The notes beneath the pieces are model-generated. The model was not told the origin of the DNA. It did not search any database and saw only the letters and a program-made list of their open reading frames with translations. From Spirochaetaceae bacterium (GTDB lineage Bacteria > Spirochaetota > Spirochaetia > Treponematales > Breznakiellaceae): a stretch of 6,767 nucleotides of DNA. The stretch covers positions 1-6,767 of the forward strand of contig JAISCK010000064.1 in assembly GCA_031265635.1 (NCBI GenBank), given 5' to 3'. This document shows positions 1 through 5,882 of the stretch, one piece after another (position 1 is the stretch's first letter; each line of letters starts with the position of its first letter). The position numbers and the translations under genes are program-made.

Positions 1-1542
1 TCGACAAAGTTTACTCTTCTCGGAGCCCGTCTGGGCGGGGACCTCCGTCTCATCGTGGGCGAGGACCGGCAGCTTTGGCAGGCCGGTCACAGCGTGGAAA
101 AAAGTTTCGCTTCCTTTGCCGTGCGGGAATCGTTTAATTCCGGGACCGCCGACGAAAGGCTGCGCCATGATTTCTCCCTTGGCTACAACAGCAGGTTCAG
201 GACCCAGGCCGCCGCGGTGATTGATTACCAGAACCAAGATCTTCTGCGGAACTGGAGTTTCGGTACGGGTTACCAGTTCCTTGGCGACCGCTCCCTCCGC
301 GTTGACGCCGATATTGACTGGCAATGGCGCGAGCGGAACGGAGAGCCCGGCCTTTGGCTTGGCAATTACGGAACAAGCTGGAAGGAAAGCGTCAATCTCA
401 TGAAGCCCGACGCCGGCCAGGGAATCAGGGCGCGGAGGACCCACGGCGCGTTCCGGGCCTCGCTTTCCAAAACCCCCGTTGGCCTTTCCCTGAGTGCCGA
501 AGGCGCGTCAGATTTCAACCTTATACAGGCCCTTAACGCCGGGGACAGCCAGGGGAGGCTTGAGTTTCCCTTCAGCTTAGGCGGCGTCCAGGGAAGCACG
601 GGCTTCCGCCGTTCATTTTACCGGAGCCTTGACTACGGCGGCCCAAATCCCGGCGGCCTTGATGTGCGGGACGACCTGGCTTCTTATGCCGAAAGCCTTG
701 CCGTCTCGGCGCCGCTGTGGGCGGCCCTTCCCTTTTATTCGCTTTATGACGACGGCCAGCGGGAGAAGATGTCGGATCTTGCCTCGGACCGTCCCGGCTA
801 TGTTTTTAATTCGGGCCGTTTCAGCGACCAGGTTTTCTTTTCCCTCCGCCTTCCCGGACAGGGGAATGCCTGGGACCTGGTCAAACCCCAGAGTTTTCAC
901 GCTGGGGCGGAACGCATACTCTACCAAAAACTCGATACCCTTGAAGACGTGCTCCGCTATTCCGGCGGCGTGGGTTTCCAGGCGCTGAATGTCTTCGGCG
1001 CCTTCGGGTCAAAGCCTGTCTTTTCGTTTTACCAGAGCGACGAATACGCCCATTCCCTTGAGGCGGTGGTAAGCCTCAACCGGGGAGAGAAGGCGGTCTG
1101 GCAGGCCCAGGCCGGACAGCGCATGGGTTTTTACGGGTTTCAGGGCGGGGTGTTAAGCGTCATCAATGTCCTCAACTTTGGATCACGGCTCTGGTCGGAC
1201 AGCCTCAGCATGGAATGGACCGCGCCGGTAAAACAAAGCCTCCTGTCCCTGTGGTATGACGCCTTTATGGGACGCATGGAAGAACGCGAGCACTGGAGCT
1301 ACCTCAGCGAAATGGCCCGGACCGAATACGAAAGGCTCCGCAGGGAAAGCCTTGAAATGTCCATCAGCAGCGGGGAGGACAGGACGGAATTTTCCTTCAC
1401 CGCGGGCCATGAATCCATAATACGCGTCATAGGACGGCTTAATCTTTCGGTATTCGGAAAACTCACCAACAGCTACGACTCAAACACCAAAATACTCTCA
1501 TTCATCGGAAGCACCGGCATCACTCTCCACGTTATGTTCTAG
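1..1542 (+). CDS. C-terminal part of a probable outer-membrane beta-barrel protein (5' end outside the window)
   Basis: The frame is open from the first base, so the 5' end is missing; the GTG at 55 is only an internal codon. The visible 513 residues are rich in alternating polar/hydrophobic stretches with many Tyr, Trp, Phe and Gly (for example FGTGYQFLGDRSLRVDADIDW), typical of amphipathic beta strands. The chain ends in GITLHVMF; a final strand closed by Phe is the usual signal for outer-membrane barrel assembly. A helical insert (roughly EEREHWSYLSEMARTEYERL) interrupts the strands about 105 residues from the end. I recognise no named family, and LptD-like or other large barrels cannot be told apart from this fragment. 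Its last 45 bp overlap the convergent TPR lipoprotein gene. The barrel assignment is inferred from composition and C-terminus, not from a family match. Confidence 0.6.
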   Translation, partial: STKFTLLGARLGGDLRLIVGEDRQLWQAGHSVEKSFASFAVRESFNSGTADERLRHDFSLGYNSRFRTQAAAVIDYQNQDLLRNWSFGTGYQFLGDRSLRVDADIDWQWRERNGEPGLWLGNYGTSWKESVNLMKPDAGQGIRARRTHGAFRASLSKTPVGLSLSAEGASDFNLIQALNAGDSQGRLEFPFSLGGVQGSTGFRRSFYRSLDYGGPNPGGLDVRDDLASYAESLAVSAPLWAALPFYSLYDDGQREKMSDLASDRPGYVFNSGRFSDQVFFSLRLPGQGNAWDLVKPQSFHAGAERILYQKLDTLEDVLRYSGGVGFQALNVFGAFGSKPVFSFYQSDEYAHSLEAVVSLNRGEKAVWQAQAGQRMGFYGFQGGVLSVINVLNFGSRLWSDSLSMEWTAPVKQSLLSLWYDAFMGRMEEREHWSYLSEMARTEYERLRRESLEMSISSGEDRTEFSFTAGHESIIRVIGRLNLSVFGKLTNSYDSNTKILSFIGSTGITLHVMF

Positions 1543-2439
1543 GCTCATCATGGCCCGTATGCTTTCCTTGTGGGAAGAAGAAATGAGGGGGTCCTCAAGC
1601 AGGGCGTCAAATTTATCATCATTACTGTAGCCTTCATCGAGCAGGGCCCGGAGCCCCGTAACGCCTTCGTCGGACTGGCTGTCGGCGATGAGCAGGAGCC
1701 TTGAACGGGCAAAGCGCACGTCAAGGCGGTTTAAGGTAGTTCCCAAATCGCCCGAAGCCCCGGAGAGTATAGCGTCGTACTGTTCAAGGGCTTTGGCGTA
1801 CAGTTCGGCGGTTTCAAGGGCAAGGGCATATTCATATTGAACAAGAGGATCGCTTTTTTCTTCGAGATACCGCGCATAGGTATCCGCCGCCTCCACCTTG
1901 CCCTGGGCCTTCTGCACCCTGGCGTAGAGGAGAAGGAGATCGGGGTTTTCAAGAAGGGCAAAGGCATAGCTAAGTATCTGGTCCTCCGCCTCGTCCGCCT
2001 TCCCCATGGCGAGGAGGACCATGGCGTAGTTATACCCGTCGTCGGCGCTCGGCGGGACCAGGGACAGGATGGTTTCATAATGGGCAAGGGCCTTTTCCAT
2101 ATCGCCGTTCCCTATGGCGGCATAGGCCGCGGCCCTGAGGGTGATTACGTTGGAAGGGTCCCGCCTGAGGAGGTTCTCGAAAATTTCAACCGCCCTTGTG
2201 TAATTCCCTGTGGTAAAGGCGATGCGTCCCAGGTTGTACAGCGCGGCGTTTCTCGTCCTGTCAAAGGACCGGGCCCGCTCAAACCACTTTTCAGCCTCGT
2301 CGTATTTGCCCAGGTCCATATACGCCACGCCCAGGGAATAGTATTCCTCAGGGCTCACAGCCCCGCCTGTGGCGCAGGACGCCGCGGAAAGAATCAGGGC
2401 AAGCAGAACGCCGCCTGTACTAGCGGGAAGATTTTTCAT
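1498..2439 (-). CDS. TPR-repeat lipoprotein
   Basis: This is a 313-residue protein. Residues 1-21 form a signal peptide with a short basic start, a hydrophobic core (VLLALILSA) and a loose lipobox AASC, with Cys22 as the predicted lipidated residue. The rest is mostly tetratricopeptide repeats, at about 31-64 (EEYYSLGVAYMDLGKYDEAE), 65-98, 99-131, 132-165, 167-196 and 199-228, ending in an acidic tail. TPR arrays are protein-docking scaffolds, so a periplasmic or membrane-surface adaptor is likely; the partner cannot be read from sequence. The start is supported by AGGG at 2450-2447, 7 nt upstream, which lies inside the preceding uracil phosphoribosyltransferase gene. The two genes overlap by 20 bp and are probably co-transcribed and translationally coupled. 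The 3' end overlaps the convergent barrel gene by 45 bp, and no terminator is visible there. Confidence 0.85.
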   Translation of the reverse strand: MKNLPASTGGVLLALILSAASCATGGAVSPEEYYSLGVAYMDLGKYDEAEKWFERARSFDRTRNAALYNLGRIAFTTGNYTRAVEIFENLLRRDPSNVITLRAAAYAAIGNGDMEKALAHYETILSLVPPSADDGYNYAMVLLAMGKADEAEDQILSYAFALLENPDLLLLYARVQKAQGKVEAADTYARYLEEKSDPLVQYEYALALETAELYAKALEQYDAILSGASGDLGTTLNRLDVRFARSRLLLIADSQSDEGVTGLRALLDEGYSNDDKFDALLEDPLISSSHKESIRAMMSLEHNVESDAGASDE

Positions 2440-3505
2440 GCAGGGACCCTATGACCGTTCTTTCAATCTCGCGGAGCTGTGCCCGGTAGAGTCTGGCTAT
2501 GGCGGAACCGTAATCGGCAATAAGCTGAATAATATCCCTGGGGTAATCGTGGTGGTCCACACCGTTAAGGCGGTCGCCGGCATCGCCAAGCCCGGGAAGT
2601 ATATAGGCCGCGCCGTTAAGCACCGGGTCCATCCACAGGGTATAGACCACGCTGTTCTCCAGCGCCCTCACTATCCTCAGGGCGCCCTTGATGGCCGCGA
2701 TAACATTAAAAAATTGAATCGAAGCGGGCTTTATCCCCTTGCCGAGAAGATACTTGACTATGGTTACAAGACTCCCCCCTGTGGCGTTCATGGGGTCGGC
2801 AAAGACAAGGTCCCTGCCGTCAAGGCTTTCAAGGTCAAAGTACGAAGCCTCAAGGTCCAGTATGTATTCCATGTCGTTCTCGTGTTTTGTATCATCCCGC
2901 TTTATCTTGAAAAGGGCAAAGGGCGTGGTATAGCCATGGGAAGAATATTCCTGTATCTCCTTTGACATGATCATCGAGGGAAGGAGAGCCCCCCTGAGCA
3001 TAACGCACATTACGGTGTTTTCAATCTTGGCGTCTATGTTGGTAATCTTGTGAACCGCGTAGTTCTGCACAGGGACAGTAACCGGCGTTTTGACAATGAG
3101 GTAATTCTTGTTTGAACCGGTAGTCCCGCCGTAGGCGAGCTTAAAAAGCATTTCGTAGGCCCGCTGGATATAATAGATGAATTCCTGGTTTTCGGTACGA
3201 ACGTCCCTGAGCTTCGCGATAACCCGGGAAGCCTCGGGATGGCTTTCCTGGGGAGTCATAAAGGAATACACATGCATATTCTTTTCGGCGCTGCACAGCT
3301 CCTGCATGAGATTCCCCATCCTGTTGTAATGGCCGACAAGTTCCGCCTCAATACCGCGCCTTTCCGTGTTTGACCTGGCCGTTGTAAGGCTGTTAAAGGA
3401 AACCGTAGCCTCCCGGTAAAGTTCATCCAGCACGGCAAGGTTTTCCCTGTCCTTCCCCGTAAGATACCCGTCCAGATCCGCCGCTTTGAGTATTACTTTG
3501 TCCAT
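2420..3505 (-). CDS. upp: Uracil phosphoribosyltransferase with N- and C-terminal extensions
   Basis: The family converts uracil and PRPP to UMP and pyrophosphate in cytoplasmic pyrimidine salvage. The diagnostic motifs are present in order: an LRG segment at 170-172 aligned with the LRAG of bacterial enzymes, the PRPP loop ADPMNATGGS (236-245), and the uracil-binding loop YILPGLGDAGDR (301-312). The PRPP loop has Asn where Leu is common, but the Asp, Thr and Gly residues are intact, so activity is plausible. The protein is 361 residues against about 208 for E. coli Upp. The extra length is mainly an N-terminal region of about 140 residues, largely helical and of no family I recognise, plus about 45 helical residues after the uracil loop. 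I chose ATG 3505, with GGGG at 3515-3512 upstream, over the GTG at 3532, which has no ribosome-binding site. No convincing promoter was found. The gene overlaps the downstream TPR lipoprotein gene by 20 bp. Confidence 0.87.
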   Translation of the reverse strand: MDKVILKAADLDGYLTGKDRENLAVLDELYREATVSFNSLTTARSNTERRGIEAELVGHYNRMGNLMQELCSAEKNMHVYSFMTPQESHPEASRVIAKLRDVRTENQEFIYYIQRAYEMLFKLAYGGTTGSNKNYLIVKTPVTVPVQNYAVHKITNIDAKIENTVMCVMLRGALLPSMIMSKEIQEYSSHGYTTPFALFKIKRDDTKHENDMEYILDLEASYFDLESLDGRDLVFADPMNATGGSLVTIVKYLLGKGIKPASIQFFNVIAAIKGALRIVRALENSVVYTLWMDPVLNGAAYILPGLGDAGDRLNGVDHHDYPRDIIQLIADYGSAIARLYRAQLREIERTVIGSLHEKSSR

Positions 3506-3578
3506 ACGATTCCCCGTTGACCAGCATACCACCCATAGCGGCGAAAGGGAAGAGGAAAACAGACCGGTTAAATCTAAA

Positions 3579-3614
3579 GCGGCTCTTTCAAATTTGAAAT
3601 TTTGAAAAAGCCGC
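3579..3614 (-). terminator. Probable intrinsic terminator after the flavoprotein gene
   Basis: Two 14-nt arms (3579-3592 and 3601-3614) pair with one G-U wobble around an 8-nt loop. Read on the minus strand, the stem begins GCGGCTTTTTCAAA and ends TTTGAAAGAGCCGC, and is followed by TTTAGATTTAA. It starts 17 bp beyond the flavoprotein stop and lies about 75 bp before the uracil phosphoribosyltransferase start. The T-run is broken, so it may be leaky, but the stem is long and GC-rich at its base. It marks the boundary between the two minus-strand transcription units. Confidence 0.7.
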
Positions 3615-3631
3615 GATACTCCGACGGTATT

Positions 3632-5350
3632 TTAGGGCATTTCAGCCACAGCTTTTTGAGCGGCAATTTTTCCGAAGACAATGGCTATAGTCAGAGTAGA
3701 ACCTTCTCCTTGGGTGCCCTCACCGGCATTTTCTCCAGCCGCGTACAGGTGGGGAATTATCTTACCTTGGGTATCTATAACATGAGTATCTACGTCCACT
3801 TTAACGCCGCCATTAGTACCCTGAACCGCAGGAAATATTTCTATACCCATATAGGGCGGCTTGGTAAAATCTATGTTAAAGATTGTATTGCCAAACTCAG
3901 GATCTTTGCGGTTTGCGAAATAGGTCTTATACGTTTCTACTGTCGCTTCGAGTCCAGTCGGATCTATGCCCATTTTCGCCGCCAGTTCGGCAATAGTGGG
4001 AGCCTCGGTAAAGAGCCCCCGGTCATAATACCCTTTTATTATACCAAGGTTTAACATTTCGGTGTCAAACACCATATAAGCGAGCTTGTCGGTTTGTTTA
4101 GTTATTGCCTCCGCCGCTTCGGTATAATTGCCGTATTCGTTTGCGAAACGTTCACCTTCTTTATTAACCATAATACCGCCCATACGGCGAAGCGTTGTTA
4201 ACGAAAGACGCTGATCAGGAAGATACGCAACTGACGGATTAACGACTATAACATCCATATTCCATAAGTCCGCACCTATAGCCTGGGCCATAAGTATCCC
4301 GTCTCCCGTCTGGCCAACGGAACTGGAGCAGCCGAAACCCACCCAACGCGGATCGTATTTTGTAACCATCTCTGGATTATTGGCAAAGCCACCGGCGCAA
4401 AGGATAACGGCTTTTGCGTTTATTGTATAATTTCCCGAAGGGCTTTGCACTTTTACCCCGGCCGCTTTCCCGTTCACCATCACTATTTCGACAGCGCGGT
4501 TATTGAGCCGGATATCAACACCTGTTTTTTCCGCTTCCGCCTGTAAAGCAGGAACAATATGAAGTCCCAGGCCCGTTCCGTCATTTGTCCCGGCGAAAAA
4601 AGTATTAAAGGTCCTGGTAAGACCCGCGCCCAGATCATTAATCCAATCCAACGCTTCGCCGCTTTTATCGGCCATTACCCATAATGCCTCCGGGATTTTA
4701 CCAGGACCCGTCGGGTTAGTTGAGTTGTAAAAAGCTTCTGTAGTAGCGGTAAGACCTTGCTCTTTAAATAATTTTGACCCAACCCCGCCTATACCTGTGG
4801 TGCCCAGTATTGTGTTTCCTCCCAGCAAAGAAAGTTTTTCGAGCAGTATTACCTTTTTACCTAAATAACGAATATTAATCGCCGCGCTTAAACCCGCAGC
4901 ACCGCCGCCTACCACGACAATATCGGTATCGACATCAACCGCCTTCTGCTGACCGGATGCCGCGTTTTTTAAAGCAGCGACACTGCCGCCAGCCTCGGTC
5001 ACGCAGTTTTCAATCGCCCTTAAAAGGGCGCGGCTCGAAACCGTAGCTCCCGTGATCACATCAACCGCCAGGGAATTGGTTTTAACAACTTGTTCACTTA
5101 AGGATTTAAGAGCCGTCTCTCCCAATCCCACCGTCTCTTCATGTTTGTCGATGTTTACCGCAACGATAGCGTTCCCGGAAAAAGTGACCGAAACTTTAAT
5201 TTCGCCGTTGTGCCCCTGAACGGCTGATGAATAAACCCCAGCTTTAAATTCCGTCCCGCCTGAAGCCGCAGAGTTCTGGCTGGAACAGCCAAAAAATAAA
5301 GCAAAACATAAGATCGCCCCAAAAGACAATATCCGAATAGGATTTTTCAT
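3632..5350 (-). CDS. FMN-binding/FAD-dependent reductase lipoprotein (fumarate/urocanate reductase superfamily)
   Basis: This 572-residue lipoprotein reductase has a signal peptide at 1-21 (lipobox FFGC, Cys22) and an FMN-binding domain at about 35-121 carrying the ApbE flavinylation motif DVITGAT; Thr103 is the expected covalent FMN site. The FAD/reductase domain (about 143-570) has GGGAAG (148-153), Glu171 for the FAD ribose, and VILCAGGFA. There is no CXXCH haem motif, so electrons probably pass through covalent FMN to FAD and then to a small organic acceptor outside the cytoplasm. Arg388 aligns with the catalytic Arg of flavocytochrome c3. The substrate-clamping His and Arg do not seem conserved (VQGTNGG and TQGEGSTL instead), so fumarate is an unlikely substrate. 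Start ATG 5350 has AAGGAG 6 nt upstream; the longer TTG frame from 5422 would bury the signal peptide. No apbE or electron-donor gene lies in the window. Confidence 0.88.
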   Translation of the reverse strand: MKNPIRILSFGAILCFALFFGCSSQNSAASGGTEFKAGVYSSAVQGHNGEIKVSVTFSGNAIVAVNIDKHEETVGLGETALKSLSEQVVKTNSLAVDVITGATVSSRALLRAIENCVTEAGGSVAALKNAASGQQKAVDVDTDIVVVGGGAAGLSAAINIRYLGKKVILLEKLSLLGGNTILGTTGIGGVGSKLFKEQGLTATTEAFYNSTNPTGPGKIPEALWVMADKSGEALDWINDLGAGLTRTFNTFFAGTNDGTGLGLHIVPALQAEAEKTGVDIRLNNRAVEIVMVNGKAAGVKVQSPSGNYTINAKAVILCAGGFANNPEMVTKYDPRWVGFGCSSSVGQTGDGILMAQAIGADLWNMDVIVVNPSVAYLPDQRLSLTTLRRMGGIMVNKEGERFANEYGNYTEAAEAITKQTDKLAYMVFDTEMLNLGIIKGYYDRGLFTEAPTIAELAAKMGIDPTGLEATVETYKTYFANRKDPEFGNTIFNIDFTKPPYMGIEIFPAVQGTNGGVKVDVDTHVIDTQGKIIPHLYAAGENAGEGTQGEGSTLTIAIVFGKIAAQKAVAEMP

Positions 5351-5409
5351 AGCTTTCTCCTTAAGACAAGAGTTATTATCCTGCCCTTTCTGTTTTTCTT
5401 GCTTGTCAT
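5347..5409 (-). CDS. Small upstream ORF, 20-residue basic peptide, coupled to the flavoprotein gene
   Basis: ATG 5409 is preceded by GGAGG at an ideal 6-nt spacing. It opens a 20-codon frame, MTSKKNRKGRIITLVLRRKL, ending in TGA at 5349-5347. That TGA overlaps the flavoprotein ATG as ATGA, the classic arrangement for translational coupling. The peptide holds nine Lys/Arg and no acidic residue; it has no signal-peptide character and matches no family I know. It does not look like a classical amino-acid attenuation leader, because no terminator/antiterminator pair and no single-residue codon run other than basic ones is evident. It may act only to feed ribosomes to the flavoprotein start, or the peptide may be functional. 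Translation is inferred from the ribosome-binding site and overlap only. Confidence 0.5.
   Translation of the reverse strand: MTSKKNRKGRIITLVLRRKL
5357..5362 (-). promoter_or_regulatory. Ribosome-binding site of the flavoprotein gene
   Basis: AAGGAG lies 6 nt before ATG 5350. It fixes the start at the signal-peptide methionine. It lies within the 3' end of the 20-codon upstream ORF, so ribosomes translating that ORF pass over it. Confidence 0.85.
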
Positions 5410-5415
5410 TGTTTA

Positions 5416-5420
5416 CCTCC
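5416..5420 (-). promoter_or_regulatory. Ribosome-binding site of the 20-codon upstream ORF
   Basis: GGAGG lies 6 nt before ATG 5409, a near-perfect match in strength and spacing. The in-frame TTG at 5422 that would extend the flavoprotein overlaps this site, and its own ribosome-binding site is absent. This argues that the site serves the short ORF rather than an extended flavoprotein. Confidence 0.65.
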
Positions 5421-5425
5421 AAATT

Positions 5426-5451
5426 TTACAATATCACAACATTTATTGTAA
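5426..5451. promoter_or_regulatory. 26-bp palindrome TTACAATA-N10-TATTGTAA in the flavoprotein leader
   Basis: This is a perfect 8-bp inverted repeat with a 10-bp spacer, centred between 5438 and 5439. It lies just downstream of the predicted flavoprotein transcription start and about 6 bp before the GGAGG of the upstream ORF. As RNA it would be a weak, nearly all A-U stem, so a dimeric DNA-binding protein site is more likely than a riboregulator. The divergent regulator is the obvious candidate ligand, by position only. Confidence 0.5.
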
Positions 5452-5454
5452 TAT

Positions 5455-5473
5455 TGTTCGTGTATAACGAACA
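5455..5473. promoter_or_regulatory. 19-bp operator-like palindrome TGTTCG-N7-CGAACA
   Basis: This is a perfect 6-bp inverted repeat with a 7-bp spacer. It overlaps the predicted -10 element (5475-5470) and start site of the flavoprotein promoter. It also covers the region where a -35 for the divergent regulator's TATAAT would fall. A protein bound here could control both directions, as expected of an autoregulated Cro/CI-type repressor. The size and symmetry fit that family; the binding itself is inferred. Confidence 0.6.
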
Positions 5474-5498
5474 TATAGCATTATAATGTATGTGTCAA
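5470..5498 (-). promoter_or_regulatory. Promoter of the flavoprotein transcript
   Basis: A perfect -35 TTGACA (5498-5493) lies 17 bp from TATGTT (5475-5470), which matches TATAAT at four of six positions. An alternative -10, TATATG preceded by TGC, lies at a 15-bp spacing. A run of seven T bases followed by AACATATA upstream could act as an UP element. Transcription would start near 5463, giving a leader of about 54 nt before the upstream ORF. Confidence 0.65.
5482..5487 (+). promoter_or_regulatory. Candidate -10 element of the regulator promoter
   Basis: A perfect TATAAT lies about 54 bp before the regulator start. No good -35 is found 16-18 bp upstream, where the 19-bp palindrome sits, so the promoter is either weak or activator-dependent. 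It is interleaved with the divergent flavoprotein promoter, so the two probably compete for polymerase. Confidence 0.4.
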
Positions 5499-5540
5499 GT
5501 GTCTCTATATGTTAAAAAAATCTGTTATTAAAATAAAATT

Positions 5541-5864
5541 ATGGATTTGGAACGGCTTTTTATTTTCAATCTCAAAAAATGGCGGAAAAACAGGGGACTT
5601 TCCCAAAAAACCCTGGCTGAACGCTGTGATGCGTCCCATTCCTATATCAGGCAGATTGAAAGCGGAAAAGGATACCCTTCTTTTGCCTTTATCAAAAAAC
5701 TTGCCGACGCGTTGAATATTGAACCCTATTTGCTATTTTTTGACGAAACAGCGGTAAAATCCGGGCGCGTAATGCCATCAGAACAGATACAGACACTGAA
5801 AACGGCCCTTCTGAAAAAAGTTGCCCGTGATATTCATATCACTTTTGAAAAGCTGGAAAAGTAA
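5541..5864 (+). CDS. Cro/CI (XRE)-family helix-turn-helix regulator
   Basis: This is a 107-residue protein. Residues 7-66 form the classic five-helix HTH_3 domain: FNLKKWRKNRGLSQKTLAER (helix 1 into 2), the recognition segment CDASHSYIRQIESGKGYPSF, then FIKKLADALNIEPYLLFF. Residues 67-107 are a short, mostly helical tail (SEQIQTLKTALLKKVARDIH), possibly for dimerisation; no ligand-binding, cupin or protease domain is present. The start is ATG 5541, since an in-frame stop lies at 5529, yet no Shine-Dalgarno sequence precedes it, so translation may be weak. It is divergent from the reductase lipoprotein, and two palindromes lie between them, which suggests it controls that gene and itself. Whether it represses or activates, and what it senses, cannot be read. 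The gene ends 18 bp from the convergent TPR gene, with no terminator visible in the gap. Confidence 0.85.
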   Translation: MDLERLFIFNLKKWRKNRGLSQKTLAERCDASHSYIRQIESGKGYPSFAFIKKLADALNIEPYLLFFDETAVKSGRVMPSEQIQTLKTALLKKVARDIHITFEKLEK

Positions 5865-5882
5865 GACTACCTTACAGCCGCG

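Noticed and set aside
1837..2965. Two long plus-strand open frames (1837-2454 and 2369-2965)
   Set aside because: They lie antisense to the TPR lipoprotein and uracil phosphoribosyltransferase genes, whose motifs are unambiguous, and they have no supporting start or domain.
3602..4054. A 150-codon plus-strand frame antisense to the reductase C-terminus
   Set aside because: It begins within the terminator hairpin at a TTG, has no ribosome-binding site and shows no recognisable domain.
5351..5422. An extension of the flavoprotein by 24 residues from a TTG at 5422
   Set aside because: It would put a polar, charged stretch ahead of the signal peptide and overlap a strong GGAGG site. ATG 5350 has its own AAGGAG at 6 nt and starts a proper lipoprotein signal.
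5482..5493. TTGACA paired with the minus-strand ATTATA/TATAAT string only 7 bp away as the flavoprotein promoter
   Set aside because: The spacing is far too short for a sigma-70 type promoter; TATGTT at 17 bp (or TATATG at 15 bp) is compatible.
5509..5715. A 68-codon frame beginning at ATG 5509 upstream of and overlapping the regulator
   Set aside because: It has no ribosome-binding site and its sequence is just the regulator DNA read out of frame; the frame at 5541 gives a clear helix-turn-helix domain.
5865..5882. A bidirectional terminator between the regulator and the convergent TPR gene
   Set aside because: The gap is only 18 bp and I see no stem with a T-run there.
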